Assembly (NCBI GenBank): GCA_029593915.1
Contig: CP046147.1
Span: forward strand, 2,465,001-2,529,000
Direction of reading: 5' to 3'
Source: Candidatus Lucifugimonas marina
GTDB lineage: Bacteria; Chloroflexota; Dehalococcoidia; Lucifugimonadales; Lucifugimonadaceae
Length of the DNA stretch: 64,000 bases
The notes under the pieces were generated by a model. That model saw nothing but the letters and a program-made list of their open reading frames with translations, was not told the DNA's origin and ran no database searches. Below are positions 9,594 to 18,473 of this stretch, in pieces; positions within the stretch are counted from its first letter, which is position 1; each line of letters starts with the position of its first letter. The translations under genes were made by a program, and so were the position numbers.

Positions 9594-9959
9594 ATGAAAC
9601 GAGTATTCGTCAGTTTCGATTTTGATAACGATCAGCATTTGAAAAATCTGTTAGTCGGACAAGCTCGAAATAAACGCACTGATTTCACACTCGCAAATTG
9701 GTCGCTCAAGGAAGCAGCTCCATCAACGACTTGGGAGCGAGAAGCGCGAGACCGTATTAAGCGGTCGGATATTGTTCTGGTATTGGTTGGTGCTGACACT
9801 TATCGCGCTCCGGGTGTGCTGAAAGAAGTCAATATGGCCCGAGAAGAAAGTGTGAAACTCGTGCAAGTCACCCAGAAGGGTTCTGGGCATACGTCAGTCG
9901 CAAACGCCGGACGTTACTACAACTGGACGTGGGAAAACCTAGAGGCGATTCTTAAATAA
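9594..9959 (+). CDS. TIR-like domain protein (DUF1863/ThsB-like), copy 2
   Basis: 121 residues. KRVFVSFDFDNDQHLKNLLVGQAR, NWSLKEAAP, RIKRSDIVLVLVGADTYRAPGVLKE and the C-terminal WTWENLEAIL follow the ThsB/DUF1863 pattern closely; Glu78 is the candidate catalytic residue. It is closer to canonical ThsB than copy 1, so the two are diverged paralogues rather than a recent duplication. It lies 62 bp after the membrane protein gene in the same direction and may share its transcript. Confidence 0.84.
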   Translation: MKRVFVSFDFDNDQHLKNLLVGQARNKRTDFTLANWSLKEAAPSTTWEREARDRIKRSDIVLVLVGADTYRAPGVLKEVNMAREESVKLVQVTQKGSGHTSVANAGRYYNWTWENLEAILK

Positions 9960-9981
9960 ACTCTGATCGGCTGACCTACAT

Positions 9982-10332
9982 ATGATTGCATTTAATGAAT
10001 TACACGCAGCTATCTACGAGAAATTGGTAGAAGTAGCAAAGTCGAGAACAGTTACGTTCTACTCAGACATAGCACCACTCGCAGGTCTCGACATGATCGA
10101 CCCAGACCATCGGACCCAAATTTCCAGCATCCTGGGTCGCATATCGACTTATGAACACCAGCTCGGACATCCAATGTTATCTGCCGTGGTATTGCTGAAA
10201 GAGAAAAACTCCACTGGAGAGGGTTTCTTTTCTCTCGCGTAAGAACTTGATCTTCTTGACAGTAGTATGGACGACGATGAGTTCCTCATGACCGAATTAG
10301 CGCGAGTTTATGATCACTGGGAAGCTACTTAG
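9982..10332 (+). pseudogene. Defence-island-type small protein interrupted by an in-frame TAA
   Basis: The ATG at 9982 opens 86 codons to a TAA at 10240-10242, but the same frame continues coherently (ELDLLDSSMDDDEFLMTELARVYDHWEAT) to a TAG at 10330-10332, giving 116 codons. The N-part (TVTFYSDIAPLAGLDM...SSILGRISTYEHQLGHPMLSAVVLLKE..GEGFFSLA) resembles a family of unknown function whose members, as I recall them, run on into a similar acidic ExLxxVYxxW tail. So the TAA looks like a nonsense mutation, sequencing error or readthrough site. It starts 22 bp after the second TIR-like gene. Confidence 0.68.
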
Positions 10333-10342
10333 CCGCCCACTC

Positions 10343-11254
10343 TCACCCCTCCAAATTCAACCAACTAACATCCTGCGCCGTCAGCTCCACATCAAGTGCG
10401 GCAAGCGAACTCCTCGCTTCTTCAACGTTGACTGGCCCTATCAGCGGGAAGACCGGGTTTGGTTGGTTTAGGAGGTAGGCTAGGGCTACGCTGACGGTGT
10501 CGACTCCCTGTTGTTCGGCAATCGAACGAACTCGATTCAAGCGTTCAAAATTGTCGTCGGAGTACCAGCAGCGGACTAATTCGGGGTCGTCGAGTTTGTC
10601 GACTCCTGCCCTGCCATCCACGAAGAACCCTCGTGCTTGAGCCGACCACGGGAACAGTGGCATTTCACGTTCCGCAAGCCACACCCGGGATTCAGCATCC
10701 GAGGCGGCGAGGCAACCGTCCCACGGCGCTTCGACCATTCGTGCCAGACTCATGTGATTGCTGAGTACGGTGAACCCGGCAAGTCCGTTCTGAGCGGCGT
10801 ACTCGTTCGCTTCGTCCACCCGTTCCAACGACCAGTTCGATCCACCAAACACTCCAATACGTCCTGCATCCCGGTGCTCGTTCAGCACGTCGACAAACTC
10901 GCCCACCTGAATATCTGGATTGTCGCGGTGAAGAAAGTAGATATCGATAAAGTCGGTCTGTAGTCGTTCCAGACTTTCGCCCAACTGCGAAGTCACAGCC
11001 TCGGGATTGCAGTTCGGCGTGTGCGCCCCTTTGGTAATCACAACCGTCTCGTCACGATTGCCACGAAGGCGCATCCATTCGCCGAACACCAGCTCAGCAT
11101 CGCCATAGTGCCGCGCCGTGTCGAAACAGTTGCCGCCCTGCGAAACGAACTCGTCGAACACCGGTGTCGCCTGCTCGACGTCTTTGGCGAACAGCGTCCC
11201 CATCACGATTTGCGAAATGTCCTTCTCGACGCCTGCGATTCGCCCGTACTTCAT
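10343..11254 (-). CDS. Aldo/keto reductase
   Basis: 303 residues from the ATG at 11254 (MKYGRIAGVEKDIS); a longer start at 11329 adds an unconserved 25 residues. NADPH-dependent (alpha/beta)8-barrel reductase with the catalytic tetrad recognisable: Asp/Tyr in CFDTARHYGDAE, Lys in VITKGAH and His in YFLHRDNP. The C-terminal PNPVFPLIGPVNVEEARSSL cofactor segment is also present. Substrate unknown; neighbouring sugar-acid dehydratases suggest a sugar-derived carbonyl. Confidence 0.9.
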   Translation of the reverse strand: MKYGRIAGVEKDISQIVMGTLFAKDVEQATPVFDEFVSQGGNCFDTARHYGDAELVFGEWMRLRGNRDETVVITKGAHTPNCNPEAVTSQLGESLERLQTDFIDIYFLHRDNPDIQVGEFVDVLNEHRDAGRIGVFGGSNWSLERVDEANEYAAQNGLAGFTVLSNHMSLARMVEAPWDGCLAASDAESRVWLAEREMPLFPWSAQARGFFVDGRAGVDKLDDPELVRCWYSDDNFERLNRVRSIAEQQGVDTVSVALAYLLNQPNPVFPLIGPVNVEEARSSLAALDVELTAQDVSWLNLEG

Positions 11255-11447
11255 TCGAATTCCTTCATCCAATGCCAATTTCGATGCACGATTACTAGTC
11301 GGCTGAAACTCTACTCCTTCACCCGCCAATCGTTAGCCAAGCAACAAACAAATTCCTATCGACCACCCAAACAAACCCTACGAACGTCGCCCAGAAGCGA
11401 TATCCTCTCGAATCTGCCAACATCAACCGATCTCTCAGAGAAAAATT

Positions 11448-12677
11448 TTGAAAATCACATCGCTTGAAATCATCAAAGTCCCGCCCAGCTGGGTTTGGCT
11501 GCGGATTCACACTGACACTGAACATGTCGGACTCGGTGAGCCGTACCTCGAAAACCATCCCGAAACGGTCATCGCAGAGGTAAAGCGACTAGAGCCGTTC
11601 CTGATTGGCAAAGACCCCACGCAGGTCGAAAAACTGTGGAAGGTCATGTACGAATCGGGCACCGGGTATTTTGGTGGCCCGATCAAGCTTTCGGCTATTT
11701 CTGGCATCGATATGGCGTTGTGGGATCTCGCAGGAAAAGCGGCCGGCGTTCCGATCTACCAGATGCTTGGTGGAAAAATATTCGACCGCATCAAGATGTA
11801 TCGAGCCACCGGCGGTCAACTTCCCTGGGCCATCGAACCCGGCGAGCCGTATCACCCCGGCAATCCGCCACAAACCGATCTCAAGCCGAATCAGCCTGAA
11901 ACCTACAAAGAGGCTGCCCGAGTTTTGATCGAAGATTGGGGCTACCGTGCGCTGAAGATGCACATATCGCTTGGTGACGGACTCGAAGCGACAACAAAGG
12001 TTGACGGCATCGCCGAGAATTTTGCGGCGGCCAAAGAGGGTGCTGCTGAAGGAGCGAAAAACGCTGGCGCTGACGAGGTGGACGTGGCAATCGATATTCA
12101 CAATCCGAACCCAGCGATTGGTCGCCAGTTAATTGAAGCCCTTGCACCTCATCGACCTCTTTTCATCGAAGAACCAATGCCTGTGGAACGAGTCGATGCG
12201 CTAGCTCAGATAGTTGATGGGTCGACGGCGACAATCGCAGCCGGTGAACGCTGGATGGGTAAGCACGTTTTCTTCGATGCGCTGAGCCGTGGACTGCTCT
12301 CAGTCGTTCAGCCAGATATCGCTCATGCTGGCGGTATTACCGAAACGAAGAAAATAGCGATCATGGCTGAAGCGGCTTACGCGAAGATGGCGATTCACTG
12401 TCCGCTAAGTCCGATGGCACTGGCTGCTTCGATTCAGGTCGATGCGTGCACGCCGAACTTCCTAGTTCAAGAACACAACGAAGTGAATGACTCACGTCCA
12501 ACGAGCGGCCCACACGCTGGCAAAACTGTCATCGGTGCCGGCTTCTTCAAAGACCCGTACGTGCTCGACGAAGATGGATTTGTTGCTGTGCCGGAAGGTC
12601 CCGGGCTCGGTATTGAACTCGACCCCGAGGGGTTCGAGAAGATCATGGCAAAACCGTGGCAGGCAACTCGAGGTTAG
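11448..12677 (+). CDS. Enolase-superfamily dehydratase (mandelate racemase/galactonate dehydratase type), paralogue 1
   Basis: 409 residues from a TTG start (KITSLEIIKVPPSWVWLRI). It has the N-terminal capping domain and a C-terminal barrel with metal ligands in AIDIHNPN (Asp), FIEEPMP (Glu) and AAGERWMG (Glu), plus the Asp of QPDIAHAGG and His of AIHCPLSP expected for the acid/base machinery. The likely reaction is dehydration of a sugar acid, resembling D-galactonate dehydratase; the substrate is not determined. Paralogues lie at 25761 and 27534. Confidence 0.88.
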   Translation: MKITSLEIIKVPPSWVWLRIHTDTEHVGLGEPYLENHPETVIAEVKRLEPFLIGKDPTQVEKLWKVMYESGTGYFGGPIKLSAISGIDMALWDLAGKAAGVPIYQMLGGKIFDRIKMYRATGGQLPWAIEPGEPYHPGNPPQTDLKPNQPETYKEAARVLIEDWGYRALKMHISLGDGLEATTKVDGIAENFAAAKEGAAEGAKNAGADEVDVAIDIHNPNPAIGRQLIEALAPHRPLFIEEPMPVERVDALAQIVDGSTATIAAGERWMGKHVFFDALSRGLLSVVQPDIAHAGGITETKKIAIMAEAAYAKMAIHCPLSPMALAASIQVDACTPNFLVQEHNEVNDSRPTSGPHAGKTVIGAGFFKDPYVLDEDGFVAVPEGPGLGIELDPEGFEKIMAKPWQATRG

Positions 12678-12723
12678 TCGGGTCACACTCGTGACGTTCC
12701 TTAAGATCTTCCGTTAAACGAAG

Positions 12724-12759
12724 AGCTCCCCAACGAATACGCACATTCGGAGGGGAGCT
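12724..12759. terminator. Hairpin between convergent genes
   Basis: AGCTCCCC (12724-12731) pairs with GGGGAGCT (12752-12759), with an inner CGAA/TTCG. It lies between the convergent dehydratase and secreted-protein genes; no clear T-run. Confidence 0.55.
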
Positions 12760-12781
12760 AGTACGGAGGTCTAAAGAAACT

Positions 12782-13411
12782 TTAGTCAGCCACCGCAGCA
12801 TTACCAGTTACGGAAACGCTCGAAACGAACGTGCCGAATGCCGGTACAAAATTCGTGCAAACGGTGATTTCACCTTTGCCTTCGATAATGCTGTTCTTTG
12901 CTTTCGACTTCCATTTGCCCTTGCCTTCAATCTGGCAGGCATCTGAACTCGAAACTTTTAGGTTGTACTTGCCAACCACCAATACTTCGCCACCGGCGGT
13001 TGGGATTGGTCCGTACACAGGGTGATTTACGATCACTGGAACAGATAGGTGGAACGTTCCCTTCGACTTACCCTTTTTGACGCTGGTGTCCCAGGGTGTC
13101 AGCAATGGGTTCGAAGTGAACTGCTCACGAGAGCTCTGTGCGGCTGTCAGATAAAGGTTGCTTATCTCGGCAGGTCCTTCAACGACGTTTACAAGTCCGA
13201 TTCCAGCAAGAGTCTCAAGCTCGATGGTTGACCAGTCAGAGTTCCCGTTGGATGAAAGTCCAGTTATCTCCTGAACAGCCAGAGTTGCGTTGAACTCAAT
13301 TGGCTGCTTGTTCTTGCCTTTTGCCGAAGCTGTGGCAGTACCCGAGACGGTGATGACGCTAACCAGTGCCAGCGCCAGTACTACCGCAAAAATCTTTCGC
13401 ATATCGTTCAT
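12782..13411 (-). CDS. Secreted protein of unknown function
   Basis: 209 residues. The N-terminus (MRKIFAVVLALALVSVITVSGTATASA) is a clear Sec signal peptide; the start may be the second Met (13402). The mature part is Lys/Gly-rich with repeated KGKxK tracts (AKGKNKQ, VKKGKSKGTF, EGKGKWKSKAKNS, EGKGE) and two cysteines. The pattern suggests an exported beta-rich protein. I do not recognise the family. Confidence 0.7.
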   Translation of the reverse strand: MNDMRKIFAVVLALALVSVITVSGTATASAKGKNKQPIEFNATLAVQEITGLSSNGNSDWSTIELETLAGIGLVNVVEGPAEISNLYLTAAQSSREQFTSNPLLTPWDTSVKKGKSKGTFHLSVPVIVNHPVYGPIPTAGGEVLVVGKYNLKVSSSDACQIEGKGKWKSKAKNSIIEGKGEITVCTNFVPAFGTFVSSVSVTGNAAVAD

Positions 13412-13604
13412 TCCTCACTAGAGAAGTCGCCTTCTCATAAAATCTCGAACCAGCTTATGAATGGCACGGTTTCGTCAAGAGTTGGTGTGGTTTGCTCAAG
13501 GTGTGATCGGTTGCCTTAGGTGGGTTTTCAATAAGTAAATGTGGTCAATTCTTGGCATCAAATTTTCATTACATTCCAAAAGGAATCGAGTTAGCGTTCT
13601 TCGA

Positions 13605-14540
13605 ATGACAATCACACAACGCTCTTTCAATTTCGAATCCGACTTCGACAAAGTCAGCCAGTTTCTCGTAGATACCTACTACGACCCAGCGACAGCTCAG
13701 CGCGGGCACATCAATTGGCTGCAAAGTAGATGGGAGTACATGCATTTCCATCCCATGATTACTGATGTAGATCGCAGCAAGATCGGTGTATGGGAATCGA
13801 ATGGCAAGATCGTTGGTGTTGCTCATCCAGAACATCCCGGAAGTCCGGCGTACTTCGAGATTCGGCCGGGATTTGAACCGATCAAAGCTGAGATGCTCGA
13901 CTACTACGAGCGAGAGATACGGGTTACTCCCGATGGTTTAGACAACCATGAAGGTATTTATCTCATGGGCGGTGATGGCGAGTTCGGGCAAATAGCGTCG
14001 GATGCTGGTTATACGAAGTCGGACGATGCTGAGCCTATGTCGATTGTTCCGACTGACCGGGTTCCAGATTCAGCGCCTCTGCCAGACGGATTCAAGTTGA
14101 TAAGTCTCGCCGACGAGAACTCGCCGAAGAAATCTCATCAGGTGCTCTGGCGCGGGTTCAATCACGAAGGTGATCCGGACGAAAACGGATTGGTGGAGCA
14201 TGATTTTTCGAACGGTATCGCCGAGCGAGAGTTCATGCAGTCAGCTCCAAACTTTGCATTCGATCTAAACGTCGTCGCTGTTGCACCCAACGGAGATTGG
14301 GTTTCGTATTCGGGCATGTGGTACGAACCCACTAACAAGTACTGCTACGTTGAGCCTGTCGCCACTGACCCTGAATACCGTTTGAAAGGACTCGGCAAAG
14401 CGGCGGTTACCGAATCGATTAGACGTGCGACACTGCTGGGAGCTGAAGTCGCATATGTGGGTGCGACTCTGCCGATCTACAAATCGATTAGCTTCGAGCA
14501 GGTCTACTCACTCGAAAAGTGGGTTCAATCTAGCGGCTGA
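13605..14540 (+). CDS. GNAT-family N-acetyltransferase, probably tandem domain
   Basis: 311 residues from the ATG at 13605. The C-terminal half has a GNAT core (CYVEPVATDPEYRLKGLGKAAVTESIRRA), where RLKGLGKA stands for the acetyl-CoA-binding Q/RxxGxG/A loop. The N-terminal half appears to be a degenerate second GNAT domain (KIVGVAHPEHPGSPAYFEIRPGFE). Acceptor substrate unknown. Confidence 0.78.
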   Translation: MTITQRSFNFESDFDKVSQFLVDTYYDPATAQRGHINWLQSRWEYMHFHPMITDVDRSKIGVWESNGKIVGVAHPEHPGSPAYFEIRPGFEPIKAEMLDYYEREIRVTPDGLDNHEGIYLMGGDGEFGQIASDAGYTKSDDAEPMSIVPTDRVPDSAPLPDGFKLISLADENSPKKSHQVLWRGFNHEGDPDENGLVEHDFSNGIAEREFMQSAPNFAFDLNVVAVAPNGDWVSYSGMWYEPTNKYCYVEPVATDPEYRLKGLGKAAVTESIRRATLLGAEVAYVGATLPIYKSISFEQVYSLEKWVQSSG

Positions 14541-14625
14541 CTCTTGGCGGTCGGTGTTAGCTGAATAACTGGATTTCTAGCCTTCTGAGTGCCCGAATTG
14601 GCATCGAGAAGACTAGAATCCCCGC

Positions 14626-15966
14626 ATGTCTGAACACTCACCTACGAACCAATCGGCCAAACAAGCTGCAATTGCTGCTATCGATACCGAATTCGAAGCA
14701 CTAATCGCCCTATCAAAAGATATTTGGGATCACCCTGAACCGGGATTTCGTGAACACCGTAGTGCGAAGCTGACAAGCGATTACATGAGTTCACTTGGAC
14801 TCAAGCCACGTGAGAACGTGGCTATCACAGGAGTGGTCGCTAAAGTGGAAACCGGTCGCCCGGGTCCGCACATCGCCGTGATGGGTGAGCTAGATTCGCT
14901 AATAGTGCCGGAGCACCGTAACGCCGATCCTGAAACGGGAGCAGCTCACGTTTGCGGGCACAACATTCAGATCGGCAATATGTTGGCTGCCGCTGTGGGG
15001 CTTTCTCAACCCGAGGTGCTCGAACAGCTAAACGGGACGATTTCGTTCATGGCAGTTCCTGCAGAGGAATACATCGAGATCGAGTACCGAGAGCAGCTGC
15101 GAGAATCGGGCGATCTCGAATTTCTTGCTGGCAAGCAGGAATTTGTTCGACTTGGCGAGTTAGACGATGTTGATATTTCGATGCTCACCCACGCCAACGT
15201 GTGGGAAGGTCGTTCGCTGAGACCTGGCGTGAGCCACAACGGAATGATCGCTAAAACTGTTCGATTCATCGGCAAATCTGCGCACGCTGGTGGAGCACCA
15301 CATCTGGGGATCAACGCTCTCAATGCAGCTAATCTGGCGATGCAAGGAATTGCTCTTCTCCGAGAAACCTTCCAAGACGAAGACCATGTTCGAATACACC
15401 CAATAATCACTCGAGGCGGAGCAGCGGTATCGTCAGTGCCCGCTAACGTGACTATGGAAATGTTTATCAGGGCGTCAAACGTAGAAGCGATTCAAGATGC
15501 CGAAGCAAAAGTAGATCGGGCGCTTAAAGGTGCAGCGATGACCATCGGGGCGTCGGTCGAAATAAGCACCTCACCCGGCTACATGCCTTCGAAGTTCGAT
15601 CCCGCAATGAGCGAGATATACGACGAGTCGGTTGTTGAACTGCTTGGCGAATCGGGAACAGGACGAGTTCCTCACCGCACATCTTCAACCGACATGGGCG
15701 ACATTTCGATGATCATGCCCACCCTTCACTCTTACACCAGCGGTGTCACCGGCCGTTCGCACAGCGATGAGTTCGAGATTATCGATTGGGAGTTGAACGT
15801 CATCGATGCGGGTAAAGCTCTTGCAATGACAGTTATCGACTTACTTGCAAACGATGCGATTAGAGGCAAAAAAATCATCGGCCAGTTTGAGCCTTTGATG
15901 TCCCGAGAAAAACATCTGGAAACCATTCGAGCGTTCCAGCGAACCGAATCATGGGATGGCGCATAA
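14626..15966 (+). CDS. M20-family amidohydrolase (AbgB/aminoacylase-like)
   Basis: 446 residues. Zinc-dependent amidohydrolase of the M20D type: AHVCGHNIQIG supplies the metal-site Cys/His, followed by MAVPAEEYIE, with a lid/dimerisation domain around SHNGMIAKTVRFIGKSAHAGGAPHLGINALNAANLAM. It resembles p-aminobenzoyl-glutamate hydrolase and N-acyl amino acid amidohydrolases. The stop is 3 bp from the start of the transporter gene, so the two probably form an operon for uptake or export and hydrolysis of an amide-linked compound. Confidence 0.87.
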   Translation: MSEHSPTNQSAKQAAIAAIDTEFEALIALSKDIWDHPEPGFREHRSAKLTSDYMSSLGLKPRENVAITGVVAKVETGRPGPHIAVMGELDSLIVPEHRNADPETGAAHVCGHNIQIGNMLAAAVGLSQPEVLEQLNGTISFMAVPAEEYIEIEYREQLRESGDLEFLAGKQEFVRLGELDDVDISMLTHANVWEGRSLRPGVSHNGMIAKTVRFIGKSAHAGGAPHLGINALNAANLAMQGIALLRETFQDEDHVRIHPIITRGGAAVSSVPANVTMEMFIRASNVEAIQDAEAKVDRALKGAAMTIGASVEISTSPGYMPSKFDPAMSEIYDESVVELLGESGTGRVPHRTSSTDMGDISMIMPTLHSYTSGVTGRSHSDEFEIIDWELNVIDAGKALAMTVIDLLANDAIRGKKIIGQFEPLMSREKHLETIRAFQRTESWDGA

Positions 15967-15969
15967 CCG

Positions 15970-16881
15970 TTGGAACTATGGATTCTCGCGGCGCTCGCTA
16001 ACCCGCTAATTTTCTCGATTGTCACGCTAATCGATAAGCGGGTGCTTTCGGGCTTCGAGCTAGGTCTACCAAGCTTCAATTTGTTCGTTGGCGGTAGCCA
16101 GGGGTTATTTGGAGCGACGGTACTGTTGCTCAATTTTCCTGCCGGAGTCGAGTTTGAAATTCTGGCAAAGGCATGGTCAATTGGCGTACTTCAGGCGTTC
16201 ACTCTGATCTTCATGTTCTGGATGCTTAAGCGGGAAGATCCGTCCCGAGTAATCCCGGCAATGCAGACATCACCAATCTACGTCGCACTTCTTGCATGGG
16301 TAATTTTCGACGAATCACTGACTGCTTTACAGTGGATCTCAGTCTTCCTTGCAGTAGGTGGAAGCGTGCTTGCTTCGATCAAGATAGGATCGCTGAGTGG
16401 CAAAGGAAATATCGTCTTTCAGCCACTGTTTTTACTGCTTGCCGTCGGAGCTTTGCTGATGGCAAGTTCTCAGCTAATAACGAAATCAATTGTGGAAGAT
16501 CTTTCGACAATTCACATCGTTTCGTTGCGAGGAACCGGACTGTTCACGGTGATGTGGCTCGTATTTGCCCGCCCCGACGCTTTGCGAGGACTCGGCAGTT
16601 TTCTCAAGAAGCCTAAACAGGCCCCGTGGCTGATCATGGCCGAAGGCGTGATGCCCTTCAATGGTCACTTGCTCATCACTTACGCAATCGGGAAAGGACC
16701 AATTGCGCTGGTGTCGTCGCTGGGTGGTGCGAGGCCGATCTTCGTATTCAGCATGAGCGCGCTGGGTGCGTGGCTGGCACCCAACTTGATCTACGAAAAG
16801 TTCACCCGCCCCGACATGGCGCTGAAGCTTGTTTCAGCCACCATGGTCGTCGGGGCAGTTGTGATTATTTCGGTCGTCTAA
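15970..16881 (+). CDS. DMT-superfamily (EamA) transporter
   Basis: 303 residues from a TTG three bases after the upstream stop. About ten hydrophobic segments in two EamA-like halves (for example DPSRVIPAMQTSPIYVALLAWVIFDESLTALQWISVFLAVGGSVL and the C-terminal GPIALVSSLGGARPIFVF). Probably an inner-membrane metabolite exporter or importer coupled to the M20 enzyme. Confidence 0.83.
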   Translation: MELWILAALANPLIFSIVTLIDKRVLSGFELGLPSFNLFVGGSQGLFGATVLLLNFPAGVEFEILAKAWSIGVLQAFTLIFMFWMLKREDPSRVIPAMQTSPIYVALLAWVIFDESLTALQWISVFLAVGGSVLASIKIGSLSGKGNIVFQPLFLLLAVGALLMASSQLITKSIVEDLSTIHIVSLRGTGLFTVMWLVFARPDALRGLGSFLKKPKQAPWLIMAEGVMPFNGHLLITYAIGKGPIALVSSLGGARPIFVFSMSALGAWLAPNLIYEKFTRPDMALKLVSATMVVGAVVIISVV

Positions 16882-16895
16882 CGGGGCTTTCACCT

Positions 16896-17016
16896 TGTCA
16901 TTCTGAACTCGATTCAGAATCACCGCCGAATGGACGAATCAAGCAGGCTTGGCTAAAGCTGACTAGAGCAATCGTTCCGCGCTGCCTACTGATCCTGAAT
17001 CAAGTTCAGGATGACA
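16896..17016. repeat. REPIN-like paired repeat A
   Basis: Two 27-bp copies of a partly palindromic sequence in inverted orientation: TGTCATTCTGAACTCGATTC... at 16896-16922 and its near complement at 16990-17016 (with two compensatory CCT/AGG changes). The whole unit could fold into one long hairpin. It fills the gap between convergent genes. Confidence 0.85.
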
Positions 17017-17062
17017 GCGGCAGGGCGGAGAGTAAGCCTAGATCTGGAAGACGATTAGTACC

Positions 17063-18154
17063 CTAAACCAGATCGAAGCCGAGTCCCAGCTCAGCCTTGA
17101 TCGACTCAAACCATTCGACCACTTCTCGGTGGTAAGGAATGCCTTCTTTTTCCCGAATTGCAACTTCTTCGGCTTCAGGCAGACCAGCGTAGACAACACG
17201 TTCTCGTCCCGGAGCTGGTTTTGCGTTTCGCAGCCCGCCCAAGAACTTATCCATATCGTCTTTGAACTGCTCAGGGTCGATAAATCCATCGATCTTGATC
17301 GCCTGAACGTAGTGTCCCATGATCGTTCGTGGAGACGTTGGCATCAGGAAGCCAGGCCCCATTCCGGAAAGAATTGGTGCCATGATTTCAGCCATTGCTG
17401 CGAATCCATATCCCTTGTGAGACCCCTGCTCGCGAGTCCCACCAAATGGGAGGATGTGGTAGTCGTCAGGAAGCGGACCTTCTTCCATGATCGGAGTTCC
17501 CTCGCCATCGGTGATCCAAGCCGGGTCCATAGGCGCGCCTATGCGTTCAGCAAGGCGTAGCTTGTTGCCAGCAACCTGAGTTGTAGCGACATCAAATACG
17601 AACGGAGCCTCGTTCCGAGCAGGTGCCGCCCACGCCCACGGATTGGTGGCGAACATTTTTTCGCTGGCAAAAGTTGGCACCATTGAAAGCGGGTTGCCGG
17701 CTGAAGTGGTGACACCGATCATGTCGTGCTTGAGCGGCATCATCGAGTGGTACGCCAGCATTCCAATGTGGCGTGAGTTGTGAACAGTCACGGCTCCCAT
17801 GCCGTGTTTGTCGGCTTTCTCAATAGCCATTTCCATGGCCTTCGGCAGAACGTGCAAACCCAGACCGGTGTCGCCATCAAGGTTGGCGGTCACATCTGTT
17901 TCACGAGTCACTCGGACGTCCGGCGTCGGGTTGATCTGCTGATCGCCGTACATCTGAACATAGACACGAAGCTGGTTCGAAACTCCATGTGATTCGCATC
18001 CACGTAGGTCGCTAGTGAGAAGTACTTCAGCAGATAGCGCTGCGTCTTCCGGTGACTGGCCACACTTTTCAAAGATTTCAGTGGTCGCAGCAAGCATGCG
18101 CTCAGGTCGCACAATCACACGATCTTTTTCAGGAACCAGGAATCGCTCGAGCAT
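17063..18154 (-). CDS. LDH2/MDH2-family NAD(P)-dependent oxidoreductase
   Basis: 363 residues. Typical landmarks are SHGVSNQLRVYVQMY, the active-site stretch VTVHNSRHIGMLAYHSMMPL, TTSAGNPLSMVPTFASEKMFATNPWAWAAP and the QGSHKGYGFAAMAEIMAPILSG region. Family members oxidise L-malate, L-lactate, L-sulfolactate, ureidoglycolate or related 2-hydroxy acids; the substrate here is open. It is framed by REPIN-like repeats on both sides. Confidence 0.88.
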   Translation of the reverse strand: MLERFLVPEKDRVIVRPERMLAATTEIFEKCGQSPEDAALSAEVLLTSDLRGCESHGVSNQLRVYVQMYGDQQINPTPDVRVTRETDVTANLDGDTGLGLHVLPKAMEMAIEKADKHGMGAVTVHNSRHIGMLAYHSMMPLKHDMIGVTTSAGNPLSMVPTFASEKMFATNPWAWAAPARNEAPFVFDVATTQVAGNKLRLAERIGAPMDPAWITDGEGTPIMEEGPLPDDYHILPFGGTREQGSHKGYGFAAMAEIMAPILSGMGPGFLMPTSPRTIMGHYVQAIKIDGFIDPEQFKDDMDKFLGGLRNAKPAPGRERVVYAGLPEAEEVAIREKEGIPYHREVVEWFESIKAELGLGFDLV

Positions 18155-18254
18155 TTTTTCTCTTTCTTAAGGGTGTCTATACCAGCGGCACGATTTTCTA
18201 AAGAAAAAGAATGAACCTCTACGAGGTTGCTCGCAAGGGGTTAGCTCCAACAGT

Positions 18255-18384
18255 TGTCATTCTGAACTTGATTCAGAATCAGTCCACGAAACGGCTACCA
18301 ATAATTGAATTTAGAAATGAGGATCTTGCCTCAAGAAGCGAATCTCGCCCAACAACATGATTCTGAATCAAGTTCAGAATGACT
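18255..18384. repeat. REPIN-like paired repeat B
   Basis: TGTCATTCTGAACTTGATTC... at 18255-18281 and its inverted copy at 18358-18384, 76 bp apart, in the spacer between the LDH2 and peroxiredoxin genes. Confidence 0.87.
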
Positions 18385-18417
18385 GGGCTCTGGGCGTTAA
18401 CAAACTCACCGAACGCG

Positions 18418-18453
18418 AAAGCACCCCGGCGAATCAAATCACCGGAGTGCTTT
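18418..18453 (-). terminator. Terminator of the peroxiredoxin gene
   Basis: AAAGCACCCCGGCG pairs with CACCGGAGTGCTTT around an 8-base AATCAAAT loop, 21 bp past the stop. Confidence 0.7.
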
Positions 18454-18473
18454 ATATTTCACAAAAAGCGAAC

